A stretch of 64,000 nucleotides of DNA from an uncultured Lachnospiraceae bacterium (GTDB taxonomy: Bacteria > Bacillota > Clostridia > Lachnospirales > Lachnospiraceae), in assembly GCA_910585605.1 (NCBI GenBank), contig CAJUFL010000012.1, positions 1 through 64,000 of the forward strand, written 5' to 3'. Each line of letters starts with the position of its first letter. Within the stretch, counting starts at the first letter, position 1. Position numbers and translations under genes: made by a program. This document shows, piece after piece, positions 35,168 to 43,673 of the stretch. The notes under the pieces were generated by a model. That model worked only from the letters and a program-made list of their open reading frames with translations, made no database searches and was not told where the DNA came from.

Positions 35168-36316
35168 TCAGGACATGAATACCTCAAAAAAATATGCATC
35201 AAATAGTATCTTTTCCATTTCTCCCACTCCCTCAATATTTTCTTTTTCCAGATAATCGAATATCTCATCAAAATGTCCTGAAGCGCCAACACCAGTGGGA
35301 TTAAAACCAATCAAATGTGCCGTTTCGTGAAATAATGTATCCTTCATCGCCCTCTTATCAGGACATGCATCAAAATTCACTGTTATTGTGTTATAATCCC
35401 CTCCTGTCGCTATCAGGGAATCTGCCATAAGTGCAGCAGGCGTTGACCCATTATTGCTGCTTGTACCATAAATGGAAGTAACCCCTGCACTGTCACAGTA
35501 AATATTAATTGCAATACTCCGAAATTTGTCTTGTGCCTTATGCATAATCATTTCAGCCTGTTCCACAGTCGCTGTATATGCTTGTCTGGTATATCGTCCC
35601 GGAATTTGTCTCGTACTTATTAAACGTGCCATTGCTTCATCAAAAATTGGTCCAAGCATATCCTGATTTACATTTGCAATATGAGCCTCTATATGGTTCA
35701 TACTGTTTATCACTTCGTCACAGGCTTCATTAAAGAGTCTTATTTTATCCTCTGGCACCCTCCTAGTATAAAAAATTTTAAAAGGAGTTTTTTCTGTCTT
35801 CCTCTGAATAATAGTCGGCTTTTGGGCATCATAATCTGCCTCTGTATAAAGCATTTCATTCTTCATATACATAAACATTAGTTGACTGAAAGACTCTCTG
35901 ATTTTGGCTTCATTGATCTCTTCATATCGTCCGTTCGCTTCATTCCATGTTGCAACTGGAGTATCTCCCACTCTCAATTTTCCATCTCTGTAATGAAACC
36001 CTCTTATAATATTCTCTGCAAATGTTACCAGAGCTTCCGCTTCCTCATCATCCAACTGAAAAATCCTGCACAGCAATGGAGCCAAAGCTGCTGCCTGTTG
36101 TTCCCGATCATCCTTACTCATTGCACTTATAAAAGAATCTACTATTTCATCCGGTTCCTTTTGAATAACAGGCTGTACCTGCACAGATTTATTTGTCTTC
36201 CTCTGTATCCTGATATCTCTATATAAGCCTTCCTCCAGAGTTTTTGACTGCTTCTCATCGGTATGCTTCTTTTTATTGACAGTGTACTCTATATCTTTTT
36301 GCTTTTGCTCATACAT
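35168..36316 (-). CDS. HExxH metallopeptidase-like protein with IQRK motifs
   Basis: This is a 382-residue protein without a signal peptide. It contains HETAHLIGF (zinc-binding HExxH, about residue 325) near the C-terminus. Three short IQRK/VQxQPVIQK-type motifs occur: IRIQRKTNK, VQVQPVIQK and IIQRKTEK. Such motifs are frequent in proteins tied to extracellular contractile injection systems (DUF4157 type) and other polymorphic effectors. The central domain (about 60-230) is helical. GAGGTG is 6 nt before the chosen ATG; another ATG is one codon earlier. It is 22 bp downstream of the EAL-domain gene. No injection-system structural genes are in the window, and its role is unknown. Confidence 0.72.
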   Translation of the reverse strand: MYEQKQKDIEYTVNKKKHTDEKQSKTLEEGLYRDIRIQRKTNKSVQVQPVIQKEPDEIVDSFISAMSKDDREQQAAALAPLLCRIFQLDDEEAEALVTFAENIIRGFHYRDGKLRVGDTPVATWNEANGRYEEINEAKIRESFSQLMFMYMKNEMLYTEADYDAQKPTIIQRKTEKTPFKIFYTRRVPEDKIRLFNEACDEVINSMNHIEAHIANVNQDMLGPIFDEAMARLISTRQIPGRYTRQAYTATVEQAEMIMHKAQDKFRSIAINIYCDSAGVTSIYGTSSNNGSTPAALMADSLIATGGDYNTITVNFDACPDKRAMKDTLFHETAHLIGFNPTGVGASGHFDEIFDYLEKENIEGVGEMEKILFDAYFFEVFMS

Positions 36317-36338
36317 CATGATCACCTCAATTTTTTCG

Positions 36339-37991
36339 TTAGCTCTTATAGAGTAGTTTATCAAACTCCTCCGCAGTCATCGGCTTTGCATAGTAAAATC
36401 CCTGTGCCTTATCACAGCCGCAATCGCCCAAAAATTCTGCCTGTTCTTTTGTCTCTACACCTTCCGCTATCAAATCCAGCCCAATCGCCTTTGTCATCCT
36501 GATAGTATGCTCCACGATCTTCTGCCCTCTTGCAGAACCGATAAAATCCTGCAAAAATCCCCTGTCAATCTTAATGACATCAAACCGTGTGTCTTTTAGC
36601 ATATTAAGAGAGGAATAGCCGGAACCAAAATCATCCATAAGCAAGGTATATCCATTCTCCTTTAACATAGATACACCTTCTGCTATGCCTTCCTCTTCCA
36701 CAGTTTCCGTAATCTCTATCTCAAGATATTCTTTGGGTATCCGGTATTTATTGATCAGATCATTCAACACACGGATGAATTCCATATCCCTTAAATGCCG
36801 CCTGGATACATTGACAGAAATCGGCAATGGCTCTTTTCCCATATCTATCCATTTCCTGATCAATTTGCAGGCTTCTTCCCATATATACTGATCCATTTTA
36901 ATAACAAAACCATTCTGTTCAAACAGCGGGACAAAATCCATTGGCGGAATCAATCCTTTTTCCGGATGAATCCAGCGGACCAAAGCCTCCGCTCCAATCA
37001 TCCTTTCTTCACCGATACTGTACTTAGGCTGTAAATACATGACAAACTCACCATTTTTCAATGCCTTTTCCATATTGTCTTCCACGAACTTTTTGATACG
37101 GACGCTCTCCTTCATCTTTTCTTCATAAAAAGCAATATGTGTCAATGCATTACCTTTAATACTTTGCCGTGCCAAGGCAGCAGCATCACCATAAATCCTC
37201 AGATTGTTATGTATATCCTCCACCGCACAAACACCATAAACAAGGGTATAATCAATTCCCTTATATCCAAGCAGCTTGCTATCAAGTACATCGATAAAAC
37301 GGTAGATATCCTCTGAGGTTACATAAGGTGTGATGATCATAAAAACATCCGCAGTCAGTCTGGCATACAACTGATGCCCGTTACAGATCAGTTTCAGGGT
37401 ATGTATAAAATAATTAAGCATCTCATCCCCAAACGCCTCGCCAAATTGTTCATTAATCAGCTTAAACTTTGCCACATCAAACTGAACCAGTGCATATTTC
37501 CAATCCGGATGTTTTTCCATAATCTCCTTCGCACCATTTGCAAAATATGTTGGGTTTTTGTCGTTAGTTATAGTCTGTGCAAGCTGGATACGGTAAATCT
37601 CCTCCGGGTCCAATTCCTGTATCTCTAACACCATCTTACAAACCGCACCGGTTTCATCCTTCATAAGATGGCAGTTTATCCCGCAATAACAATAAAAATC
37701 TCCCTCTGCTTTCAGGTGTAATGCTACTCCCAGCTTATTCTCCAGCACAGGAGCATATTTTCTGGCACCTGCCATTCCCGACCGTATTTTACTGACAAAA
37801 GTATTACATAAGGTTCTATCCGCTTCCAGCACAATATCTTCCAAACCGTCTAATCCTTTATCCATGAGAATCTTTTTCGAAAAAGAGAGGTTCCCTTCTT
37901 CCACTAATTCCCAGCCCTGATTCTTCTTCCAAAACATTGTAAATACATTCTCATCTGATAAAAAAACCTCTGCCACTTCTTCAAATGCCAT
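36339..37991 (-). CDS. EAL-domain c-di-GMP phosphodiesterase with degenerate GGDEF
   Basis: This is a 550-residue cytosolic protein. Residues 1-125 form an unrecognised sensor-like region. Residues 130-290 are a GGDEF fold in which the active motif is replaced by LTADVF, so the domain cannot act as a cyclase. The EAL domain (about 305-550) is intact: GAEALVRW, NVSRRHL, EITET, DDFGSGYSSL, KIDRGFL, EGVET and QGFYYAKPM. It hydrolyses c-di-GMP. GGAGG is about 7 nt before the chosen ATG (37991). It leads an operon with the IQRK metallopeptidase. Confidence 0.93.
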   Translation of the reverse strand: MAFEEVAEVFLSDENVFTMFWKKNQGWELVEEGNLSFSKKILMDKGLDGLEDIVLEADRTLCNTFVSKIRSGMAGARKYAPVLENKLGVALHLKAEGDFYCYCGINCHLMKDETGAVCKMVLEIQELDPEEIYRIQLAQTITNDKNPTYFANGAKEIMEKHPDWKYALVQFDVAKFKLINEQFGEAFGDEMLNYFIHTLKLICNGHQLYARLTADVFMIITPYVTSEDIYRFIDVLDSKLLGYKGIDYTLVYGVCAVEDIHNNLRIYGDAAALARQSIKGNALTHIAFYEEKMKESVRIKKFVEDNMEKALKNGEFVMYLQPKYSIGEERMIGAEALVRWIHPEKGLIPPMDFVPLFEQNGFVIKMDQYIWEEACKLIRKWIDMGKEPLPISVNVSRRHLRDMEFIRVLNDLINKYRIPKEYLEIEITETVEEEGIAEGVSMLKENGYTLLMDDFGSGYSSLNMLKDTRFDVIKIDRGFLQDFIGSARGQKIVEHTIRMTKAIGLDLIAEGVETKEQAEFLGDCGCDKAQGFYYAKPMTAEEFDKLLYKS

Positions 37992-38118
37992 AGATTCCCC
38001 TCCTATCATATTACCATATATCTCCTAGTCAGACACCTTACGCTCTTTGTTTATTAAGCACTATTCTAACAAAATATCCTTCCTTTGTCATCTGTATCTT
38101 ATCCCCAAAAACAGGAAT

Positions 38119-38778
38119 CTACTCATCTAATCCATTTTTTACCGCATAAACTGCCAGCTGGGTCCTGTCTTTTAATGACAGCTTTTCCAACAACTTTGAA
38201 ATCTGGTTTCTCACTGTCCCTTCTGCCAGAAATAAAATTTCTGCAATTTCCCTGTTATCGTTCCCCTGTGCAATCAGTTTTAACACATCTCTTTCTCTGC
38301 CAGTAAGTGCTGCGGCAACGGATTCCTGCTTTTTTGTCTCTTTTCTTCCCGCTGCCTGCTCTATCCGGTTTCGCATAACACGGTACACCCCATCACCAAA
38401 AATATTCATGCCCGCATATACTCTTTTAACAGAAGCGATTACCTTTTCATCTTCCAGTTCTTTTAATATGTAGCCATCTGCACCACTTGCCAGTGCCTTT
38501 TCAATCGTCTCCTCATCGTCAAAGGTTGTCAGCACCAACACCCGCACAGCTTCCAGTTTTTCCTTAATTGCATGAATCCCATATGCTCCATCATAATCCG
38601 GCATACGCATATCCATCAGCACCACATCCGGCGTAAACACCCTGCTCTTTTCATATGCCTCTTTTCCGTTTTCGGCCAGTGCTACTACTTCTATCCCATC
38701 ATCCTGTTCCAAAACCGCCTTTAATCCCTGCCTTAAAATCATAATATCATCTGCAATTAACACTTTAATCTTTTCCAT
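38119..38778 (-). CDS. NarL/LuxR-family response regulator, orphaned
   Basis: This is a 219-residue response regulator. The receiver has KVLIADD (acidic pocket), DVVLMDMRMPDYDG with phospho-Asp about 56, and KEL. A C-terminal LuxR-type HTH (about 150-215) has LTGRERDVLKLIAQGNDNREIAEIL. Its cognate sensor kinase should lie upstream but only an N-terminal fragment remains (38902-39237). AGGGGGAG precedes the ATG. Whether another kinase phosphorylates it is unknown. Confidence 0.93.
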   Translation of the reverse strand: MEKIKVLIADDIMILRQGLKAVLEQDDGIEVVALAENGKEAYEKSRVFTPDVVLMDMRMPDYDGAYGIHAIKEKLEAVRVLVLTTFDDEETIEKALASGADGYILKELEDEKVIASVKRVYAGMNIFGDGVYRVMRNRIEQAAGRKETKKQESVAAALTGRERDVLKLIAQGNDNREIAEILFLAEGTVRNQISKLLEKLSLKDRTQLAVYAVKNGLDE

Positions 38779-38901
38779 GCTGCACTCCCCCTTGTAACTG
38801 ATTCTGTTTTAACAAACTCCATTCCTGTCATCTTCTATAAACTACCTGATACTACCCTTCTACCTGCTTTTCTCCTATAGAAATCAAGTATATCCCTATA
38901 T

Positions 38902-39237
38902 TTAAACCGGAAGATATCTGCGTACCTTATGACACTCCCTTCCTGTATATAAAACCGCAAAATAATACCAGAAAACACCGATGAAACAAATGCCCAGGTT
39001 TCCAAGAAGATACGCTGCGATCAGTTCATTTTTTGTATCAGCCAGCAAAATTAGAACCTGTGAGCTGCACCAAAGGACTGCCAGCCCCTGGCAGACAAGA
39101 AAGATCCTGTTATACTTCTCTTCTTTTCCTCTTAGGAACAGTACTGCCATGCTAAAGCATACTGCTCCCATAACCAGCATATAGATGATCCCCAATACAA
39201 ATGCCATAATTATATTCTCCTCAACTGTCCCAGCCAT
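38902..39237 (-). pseudogene. Truncated histidine kinase, N-terminal 7TM part only
   Basis: A 111-residue product with about four membrane helices resembles the histidine-kinase N-terminal 7TM domain (LGNLGICFIGVFWYYFAVLYTG). The frame ends at RRYLPV. No HisKA, HATPase or other kinase motifs follow in the 120 bp before the response regulator. The usual order is 7TM kinase then NarL regulator, so a deletion probably removed the catalytic part. Alternatively it is a small membrane protein that arose from a larger one. Confidence 0.65.
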
Positions 39238-39251
39238 GTCAGCTCATCTCA

Positions 39252-39464
39252 TCAATAACTGTCTTTTTCCTGCTTAATCGCTACCAGAACCAAAATCACT
39301 CCTGCCACAAACAGATATACCCACCATTCAATACTCAGCCAGAAATCTCTCGTAACATAAAGCACCAGCAAAACCAATGTTACCGAAGACGCTATAACAT
39401 AATCTTTATGATATGTAATCGTTGCTGCCAATAGTATGATCACACCGACTGCCCCAAGGATCAA
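39252..39464 (-). pseudogene. DUF2157-like membrane protein, C-terminal fragment
   Basis: A 70-residue hydrophobic piece (AATITYHKDYVIASSVTLVLLV) matches the C-terminus of multi-helix DUF2157-type proteins. It is open further upstream in another frame relative to the fragment at 39473, and the join near 39490 reads on as GENAGLINVLILG. It is the second half of a broken gene. Confidence 0.6.
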
Positions 39465-39472
39465 AACATTGA

Positions 39473-39892
39473 TCAGACCTGCATTTTCTCCCAGAAGACA
39501 GCCATACTAAATTCAAAACCCTTTTTGCAGACCATTAATCTGATCAAAACAGGTACCAGCATAGCCAAATTTGCCATCAGCATATAAAATGCATTGATGG
39601 GAAAAAAAAGCGTATCCTGTCCAAACAAACCGGTCATCACGGATAAGGTAAAAAATCCGGTAAATACTACCCCCAGATAAAACAACAGCCTTTCTGTTCT
39701 CTTCAACTTTGGATTCCCGGAAACTTTTACGGAAGCCGTAAACAGTCCCACCATACTGCCAAACAGAAGCATCCGTTTTCCTGACTCCAGTAAATACTTC
39801 CATGCAGTCGTCACAAAAATACCGCCTGCAATTACGATAAAGACTACACCTACCACCATTAAAAATATTGAAATCTGTTTTTTCTCTTTCAT
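39473..39892 (-). pseudogene. DUF2157-like membrane protein, N-terminal fragment
   Basis: A 139-residue product starts MKEKKQISIFLMVVGVVFIV with AGAGGTG 8 nt upstream. It has about four membrane helices like the first part of DUF2157 membrane proteins (about 400 residues in intact relatives, by my recollection). It ends at KMQV. Together with the 39252-39464 fragment it covers only about half of the expected length, so a frameshift and an internal deletion are likely. Confidence 0.6.
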
Positions 39893-40025
39893 AATAAACA
39901 CCTCTTTCTGTATACTGTTCCATAATCGTTGACTGGCAGCCTTCATGCCTGCTGATTAAGTCCTTGTTATATCTACAGTATACAGGGATTCTTCCCATCC
40001 GGTCAGATGCCATCTGCCACAACGT

Positions 40026-40055
40026 CAAAAAAAGACAGTGACAAATGTCACTGCC
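40026..40055 (-). terminator. Terminator after the AGCS symporter gene
   Basis: On the reverse strand GGCAGTGACA pairs with TGTCACTGTC around a two-base loop, followed by TTTTTTTG. Confidence 0.85.
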
Positions 40056-40076
40056 TCCGCTGTTTTATCATGATCT

Positions 40077-41501
40077 TTATTCAACAGTCATTCCGTTTTT
40101 GCGCCGCTCAAAGAAGTCTTTTGTTTCCCTGGCCACAATTCCACTTAATGCAAATATTGCAATCATATTAGGGAGTGCCATCAATCCGTTAAAGATATCC
40201 GCAATGGTCCAGACAGCTTCAACCGTCATATAAGGACCGATAAATACTGCTATGATATATAACCAGCGGTATGCCAGAATGGTTTTCTTCTTTCCACCTG
40301 ACAAATATTCCAGACAACGCTCCGAATAATAATCCCATCCAAGAATTGTAGTAAATGCAAAAAATACCAGACAAAGCATCAACAAAAATGCCGATAATGA
40401 CTCCGGAAACGGAAGCCCATGACTGAAAGCATAGGAAGTAACTTCTACACCCTCCAGACCTTCCACCTGCCAAGCACCTGTCAGAACAATGGAAAGCCCT
40501 GTCATGGTACAGATTAAAATAGTATCAATAAAGGTTCCCGTCATGGAGATCAATCCCTGACGAACAGGCTCCTTTGTCTTTGCCGCTGCTGCCGCAATAG
40601 GTGCGGAACCAAGTCCTGCCTCATTGGAAAAGATTCCCCTGGCAACACCTTTTTGTATCGCAACGATCATCGTACCTGCTATACCACCGCTTACTGCCTT
40701 CGGATTAAACGCACCTTTTACGATCGTTACCACTGCCTGAGGAATTTCCGTTATGTTACAAACCAGCAGTAAAACGGAAATCACAATATATATAACCGCC
40801 ATAAAAGGCACTACCACCTGTGATACACTGGCAATTCTCTTAATCCCACCTATTAACACCAGAGCAACACATACACTTAAAATCAGGGAAGCAATCACAA
40901 CAGTCCATGAACGAATTCCAACTCCCGGTATGTCGACCACCCACCGCATCTCCGAATCAAAAAAAGAATTGACTGCGGAAGAAATTCCGTTTACCTGTGA
41001 AAATGTCCCGATTCCAAACAATCCGACACAAATGCCGAAAAAAGCAAACATTTTTGCAAGCCATTTCCATTTTTCACCCATTCCCCGCTCAATATAATAA
41101 AAAGGACCGCCCAGTGCATGATTATCCGCATCTACCACACGGTATTTGACAGCCAACAATCCTTCTGCATACTTTGTCGCCATCCCAAAAAATGCGGCAA
41201 CCTCCATCCAGAATAACGCCCCTGGACCACCGGTTCCAATAGCAGTTGCCACACCCACGATATTACCGGTTCCAATCGTTGCCGACAAGGCTGTACAGAG
41301 TGCCCCGAAGGATGTCACCTCCCCTTCCCCGTTTTCTTCATTCTTTACCATCCATTTCAGTGCCAGGGGAAGCTTGCGAATCTGCAACACTCCCATTCGT
41401 ATCGTCAGTAAAATCCCGCCCGCCAGAATCAATATCATAAGCGGTGGTCCCCAGACAAAATCATCTACATTACCGAGAAATTTATTAATCGTATCCCACA
41501 T
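40077..41501 (-). CDS. Sodium:alanine (AGCS) symporter
   Basis: This is a 474-residue membrane transporter of the alanine or glycine:cation symporter family. The motif GTGNIVGVATAIGTGGPGALFWM and the substrate-region KGVARGIFSNEAGLGSAPIAAAAA are diagnostic, with about 10 helices. It imports D- or L-alanine or glycine with Na+ or H+. AAAGGAGG is 7 nt before the chosen ATG (41501); the longer frame has no ribosome site. It is a single gene ended by a terminator. Confidence 0.94.
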   Translation of the reverse strand: MWDTINKFLGNVDDFVWGPPLMILILAGGILLTIRMGVLQIRKLPLALKWMVKNEENGEGEVTSFGALCTALSATIGTGNIVGVATAIGTGGPGALFWMEVAAFFGMATKYAEGLLAVKYRVVDADNHALGGPFYYIERGMGEKWKWLAKMFAFFGICVGLFGIGTFSQVNGISSAVNSFFDSEMRWVVDIPGVGIRSWTVVIASLILSVCVALVLIGGIKRIASVSQVVVPFMAVIYIVISVLLLVCNITEIPQAVVTIVKGAFNPKAVSGGIAGTMIVAIQKGVARGIFSNEAGLGSAPIAAAAAKTKEPVRQGLISMTGTFIDTILICTMTGLSIVLTGAWQVEGLEGVEVTSYAFSHGLPFPESLSAFLLMLCLVFFAFTTILGWDYYSERCLEYLSGGKKKTILAYRWLYIIAVFIGPYMTVEAVWTIADIFNGLMALPNMIAIFALSGIVARETKDFFERRKNGMTVE

Positions 41502-41621
41502 AATATCCTCCTTTATCGAATCCCCTAACAGGCTCCGACCATTTTTTCCCAACTTCTCTATCCTATCATAAACCGCAAAAAATGAAAAGAGTGTATCATG
41601 CCAGAATCTGCTATCCACCGT

Positions 41622-42266
41622 TTAAACTGAGAAAAAAACTTTCTCCACAAGCATCGGAAGTTCTGCTAATCCATGGATAAGAGGAACTTTTGGTTCAACA
41701 GTCCCAAAACCGTACGCTGCATGAATAAATTTCACGCCTGCCTCCCTGCTTGCATCATAGTCCCCCTGTATATCACCAACATAGACAGCCTCTGTAAGAC
41801 CGTTTCGTTCCACTACTTTACGGATATTGTCACCCTTTTTTAATCCGTTGTTTCCGTAACACTCAATATCTTCAAAATAACTGCCAAAATCATAGTATTC
41901 CAAAAAGGCTTCAATATATCCGCTCTGGCAGTTGCTGACAATATACAACGGATACTTCTCTTTAAGAGCCTTTAAAGTATCCTCCAGATCATCATATAAA
42001 ATACCACCGTGATGTCTCAAATACTCATTTTCATCTTCACCACATATCTGCAAAAGATTCATTCTTTTCTCCTCATCCAGTTCCGGAAAAAGTGCCTGTG
42101 CAAGCTTATCCATTGTCAATCCCATCACACTCTGGATTTCTTCTTTTGTAATCACTCTTTGATCTGTATATCGTTCCGACACGACTTTGCTCCATGCTTT
42201 GGCTACACCCTCGGCAGAATCCCACAGAGTGCCATCCATATCAAAAATAATACCTTTCTTTTCCAT
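41622..42266 (-). CDS. HAD-family hydrolase, phosphoglycolate phosphatase-like
   Basis: This is a 214-residue haloacid-dehalogenase-fold phosphatase. Motif I GIIFDMDGTLWDS (nucleophile Asp), motif II YIVSNCQSG, motif III with KKGDNIRKVVE and motif IV YVGDIQGDYDASREAG are intact, with a helical cap of phosphoglycolate-phosphatase type. AAAGGA precedes the ATG. It lies downstream of the biotin-type operon, about 60 bp away, and may be cotranscribed. Substrate unknown. Confidence 0.9.
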   Translation of the reverse strand: MEKKGIIFDMDGTLWDSAEGVAKAWSKVVSERYTDQRVITKEEIQSVMGLTMDKLAQALFPELDEEKRMNLLQICGEDENEYLRHHGGILYDDLEDTLKALKEKYPLYIVSNCQSGYIEAFLEYYDFGSYFEDIECYGNNGLKKGDNIRKVVERNGLTEAVYVGDIQGDYDASREAGVKFIHAAYGFGTVEPKVPLIHGLAELPMLVEKVFFSV

Positions 42267-42327
42267 AATCTGTTCCTTTCTATCACCCGTCTGATACACG
42301 GATTTTCTCACCTCATTTTTTATCTCT

Positions 42328-43626
42328 CTAATTGTAACCGATTTTGCTTTGCAAAATTGATTGCCTCCTTATCAGCTTCCCGCTATCTGTCCTTGGAAGT
42401 TTTTCTATCCTGATAAATCGTTTGGGTATCTCCTGCTGTGACAGGCTGTTCCTTAATACTTCCTTCATCTGCGGTACAGAAAGCTCTTTCGGTCTCCTTT
42501 CATAATAAGCTGCCAGATATTCCCTGTCCCCATCCCTGCACACAGATACCATAACCTCATCTATTCCTAGCTTTTCCCTTATTTGCTGTTCAATACGGTA
42601 AGCGGAACATTTTCTGCCGTTAACACTTAACAGATCATCCTGTCTGCCCTCAAAATAAAAATATCCCTTTTCATCAACACTTCCCAAATCTCCCATACAA
42701 AGCGGACGTTCCATACCAATCATACCATAATCAGTGTCTACATAAAACATTCCGTTTTGAATCTTTACTTCCACCTGTGGAAACGGTCTTCCCACCAGAC
42801 TGATATCCTCTGACATTTCTCTCTCTGATAAATAGGTAATATAACCGGCTTCACTGGAGCCATAATATAATAATATTGACATTTTCGGAAAACATTTTTT
42901 AACTCTTACTGCTTCTCTGACACCAAAAGACTGGGAACCGGTGACAAAATGTTTTACCTTCCGGCAGGGTTCTTTTACAACCCTGCTAAGTGCCAGCATT
43001 TTTGCCGGAATCAGGTAAATATAATTAACCTGATGTTCCTCAATAAAAGAAAACCAACGCCTTGGCTTAAACTCCTTCGTCGATACAACAGTGCCGCCTA
43101 CAGAAAACAAAGCCATATAAAGATTCATATTGCCGGTAAAGGAAAGGGAGCCCTGTGCAAACAGGACTGTATCCTTATCCATGGAAAATATCTCATTCTG
43201 ATAAGGAAAATAACCGGCCCAGCTCTCATAAGTGCGGAATAATATCCTGCATTTCCCGGTTGTGCCGGAAGTCAGCACACCCATAACTGCGTTTTGGGGT
43301 ACTGTCACCTTCCTAAGCTCCTGTATCTCTTCCTCTGTCATGCTGTCTGACAAAATGACCGGAACCAGATTCCCTCCCTGGCAGGCCAAAAATGCTGCCA
43401 GTTCCTGTATGATAGTATTTTCCTTAATAAAATACAATTGTTTTTTTATAACTTTTTTTTCCTCTTGCTGCAAAAGTTCCGTTGTGTATGATTCTGATTC
43501 TTCCAAAATCCATTTTTTCTTTTCTTCCGACAGCTCCAGTAATTCTCGATAGGTCACTGCCTGCCCGTTCTCAATAACCGCTGTTTTATCCTGTGGCTGT
43601 GCTTCCAGCATTTTCCTGTAATCCAT
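42328..43626 (-). CDS. AMP-dependent acyl-CoA ligase (YhfT-like), BirA operon
   Basis: This is a 432-residue ANL-family ligase that would activate a carboxylic acid as AMP ester, then CoA thioester. Motifs: GVLTSGTTGKCRILFR (P-loop; PKG is replaced by CRI), YYGSSEAGYI, GDLGSVDEKGYFYFEGRQDDLLSVNGRK and TDSGKL near the end. It is shorter than most family members. The last 12 residues are encoded by a short repeat also found upstream of copA. It lies 47 bp downstream of the thiolase and is last gene of a BirA-type operon like B. subtilis yhfUTS. AAAGG precedes the ATG. Confidence 0.88.
   Translation of the reverse strand: MDYRKMLEAQPQDKTAVIENGQAVTYRELLELSEEKKKWILEESESYTTELLQQEEKKVIKKQLYFIKENTIIQELAAFLACQGGNLVPVILSDSMTEEEIQELRKVTVPQNAVMGVLTSGTTGKCRILFRTYESWAGYFPYQNEIFSMDKDTVLFAQGSLSFTGNMNLYMALFSVGGTVVSTKEFKPRRWFSFIEEHQVNYIYLIPAKMLALSRVVKEPCRKVKHFVTGSQSFGVREAVRVKKCFPKMSILLYYGSSEAGYITYLSEREMSEDISLVGRPFPQVEVKIQNGMFYVDTDYGMIGMERPLCMGDLGSVDEKGYFYFEGRQDDLLSVNGRKCSAYRIEQQIREKLGIDEVMVSVCRDGDREYLAAYYERRPKELSVPQMKEVLRNSLSQQEIPKRFIRIEKLPRTDSGKLIRRQSILQSKIGYN
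42332..42367 (-). repeat. Short interspersed repeat in the ligase 3' end
   Basis: GGCAATCAATTTTGC and GCAAAATCGGTTACAA form a hairpin (ATTTTGC/GCAAAAT). About 22 bp match 2539-2560. It supplies the last codons of the ligase, so insertion extended the protein. Confidence 0.65.
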
Positions 43627-43673
43627 GCTTTTTTACCTTTCTCTGCCTTTTACCAATCAGGTAATTGTGAAAC

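Noticed and set aside
34932..35255. Forward 107-codon frame before the metallopeptidase end
   Set aside because: No ribosome site; the 3' part overlaps the reverse-strand gene.
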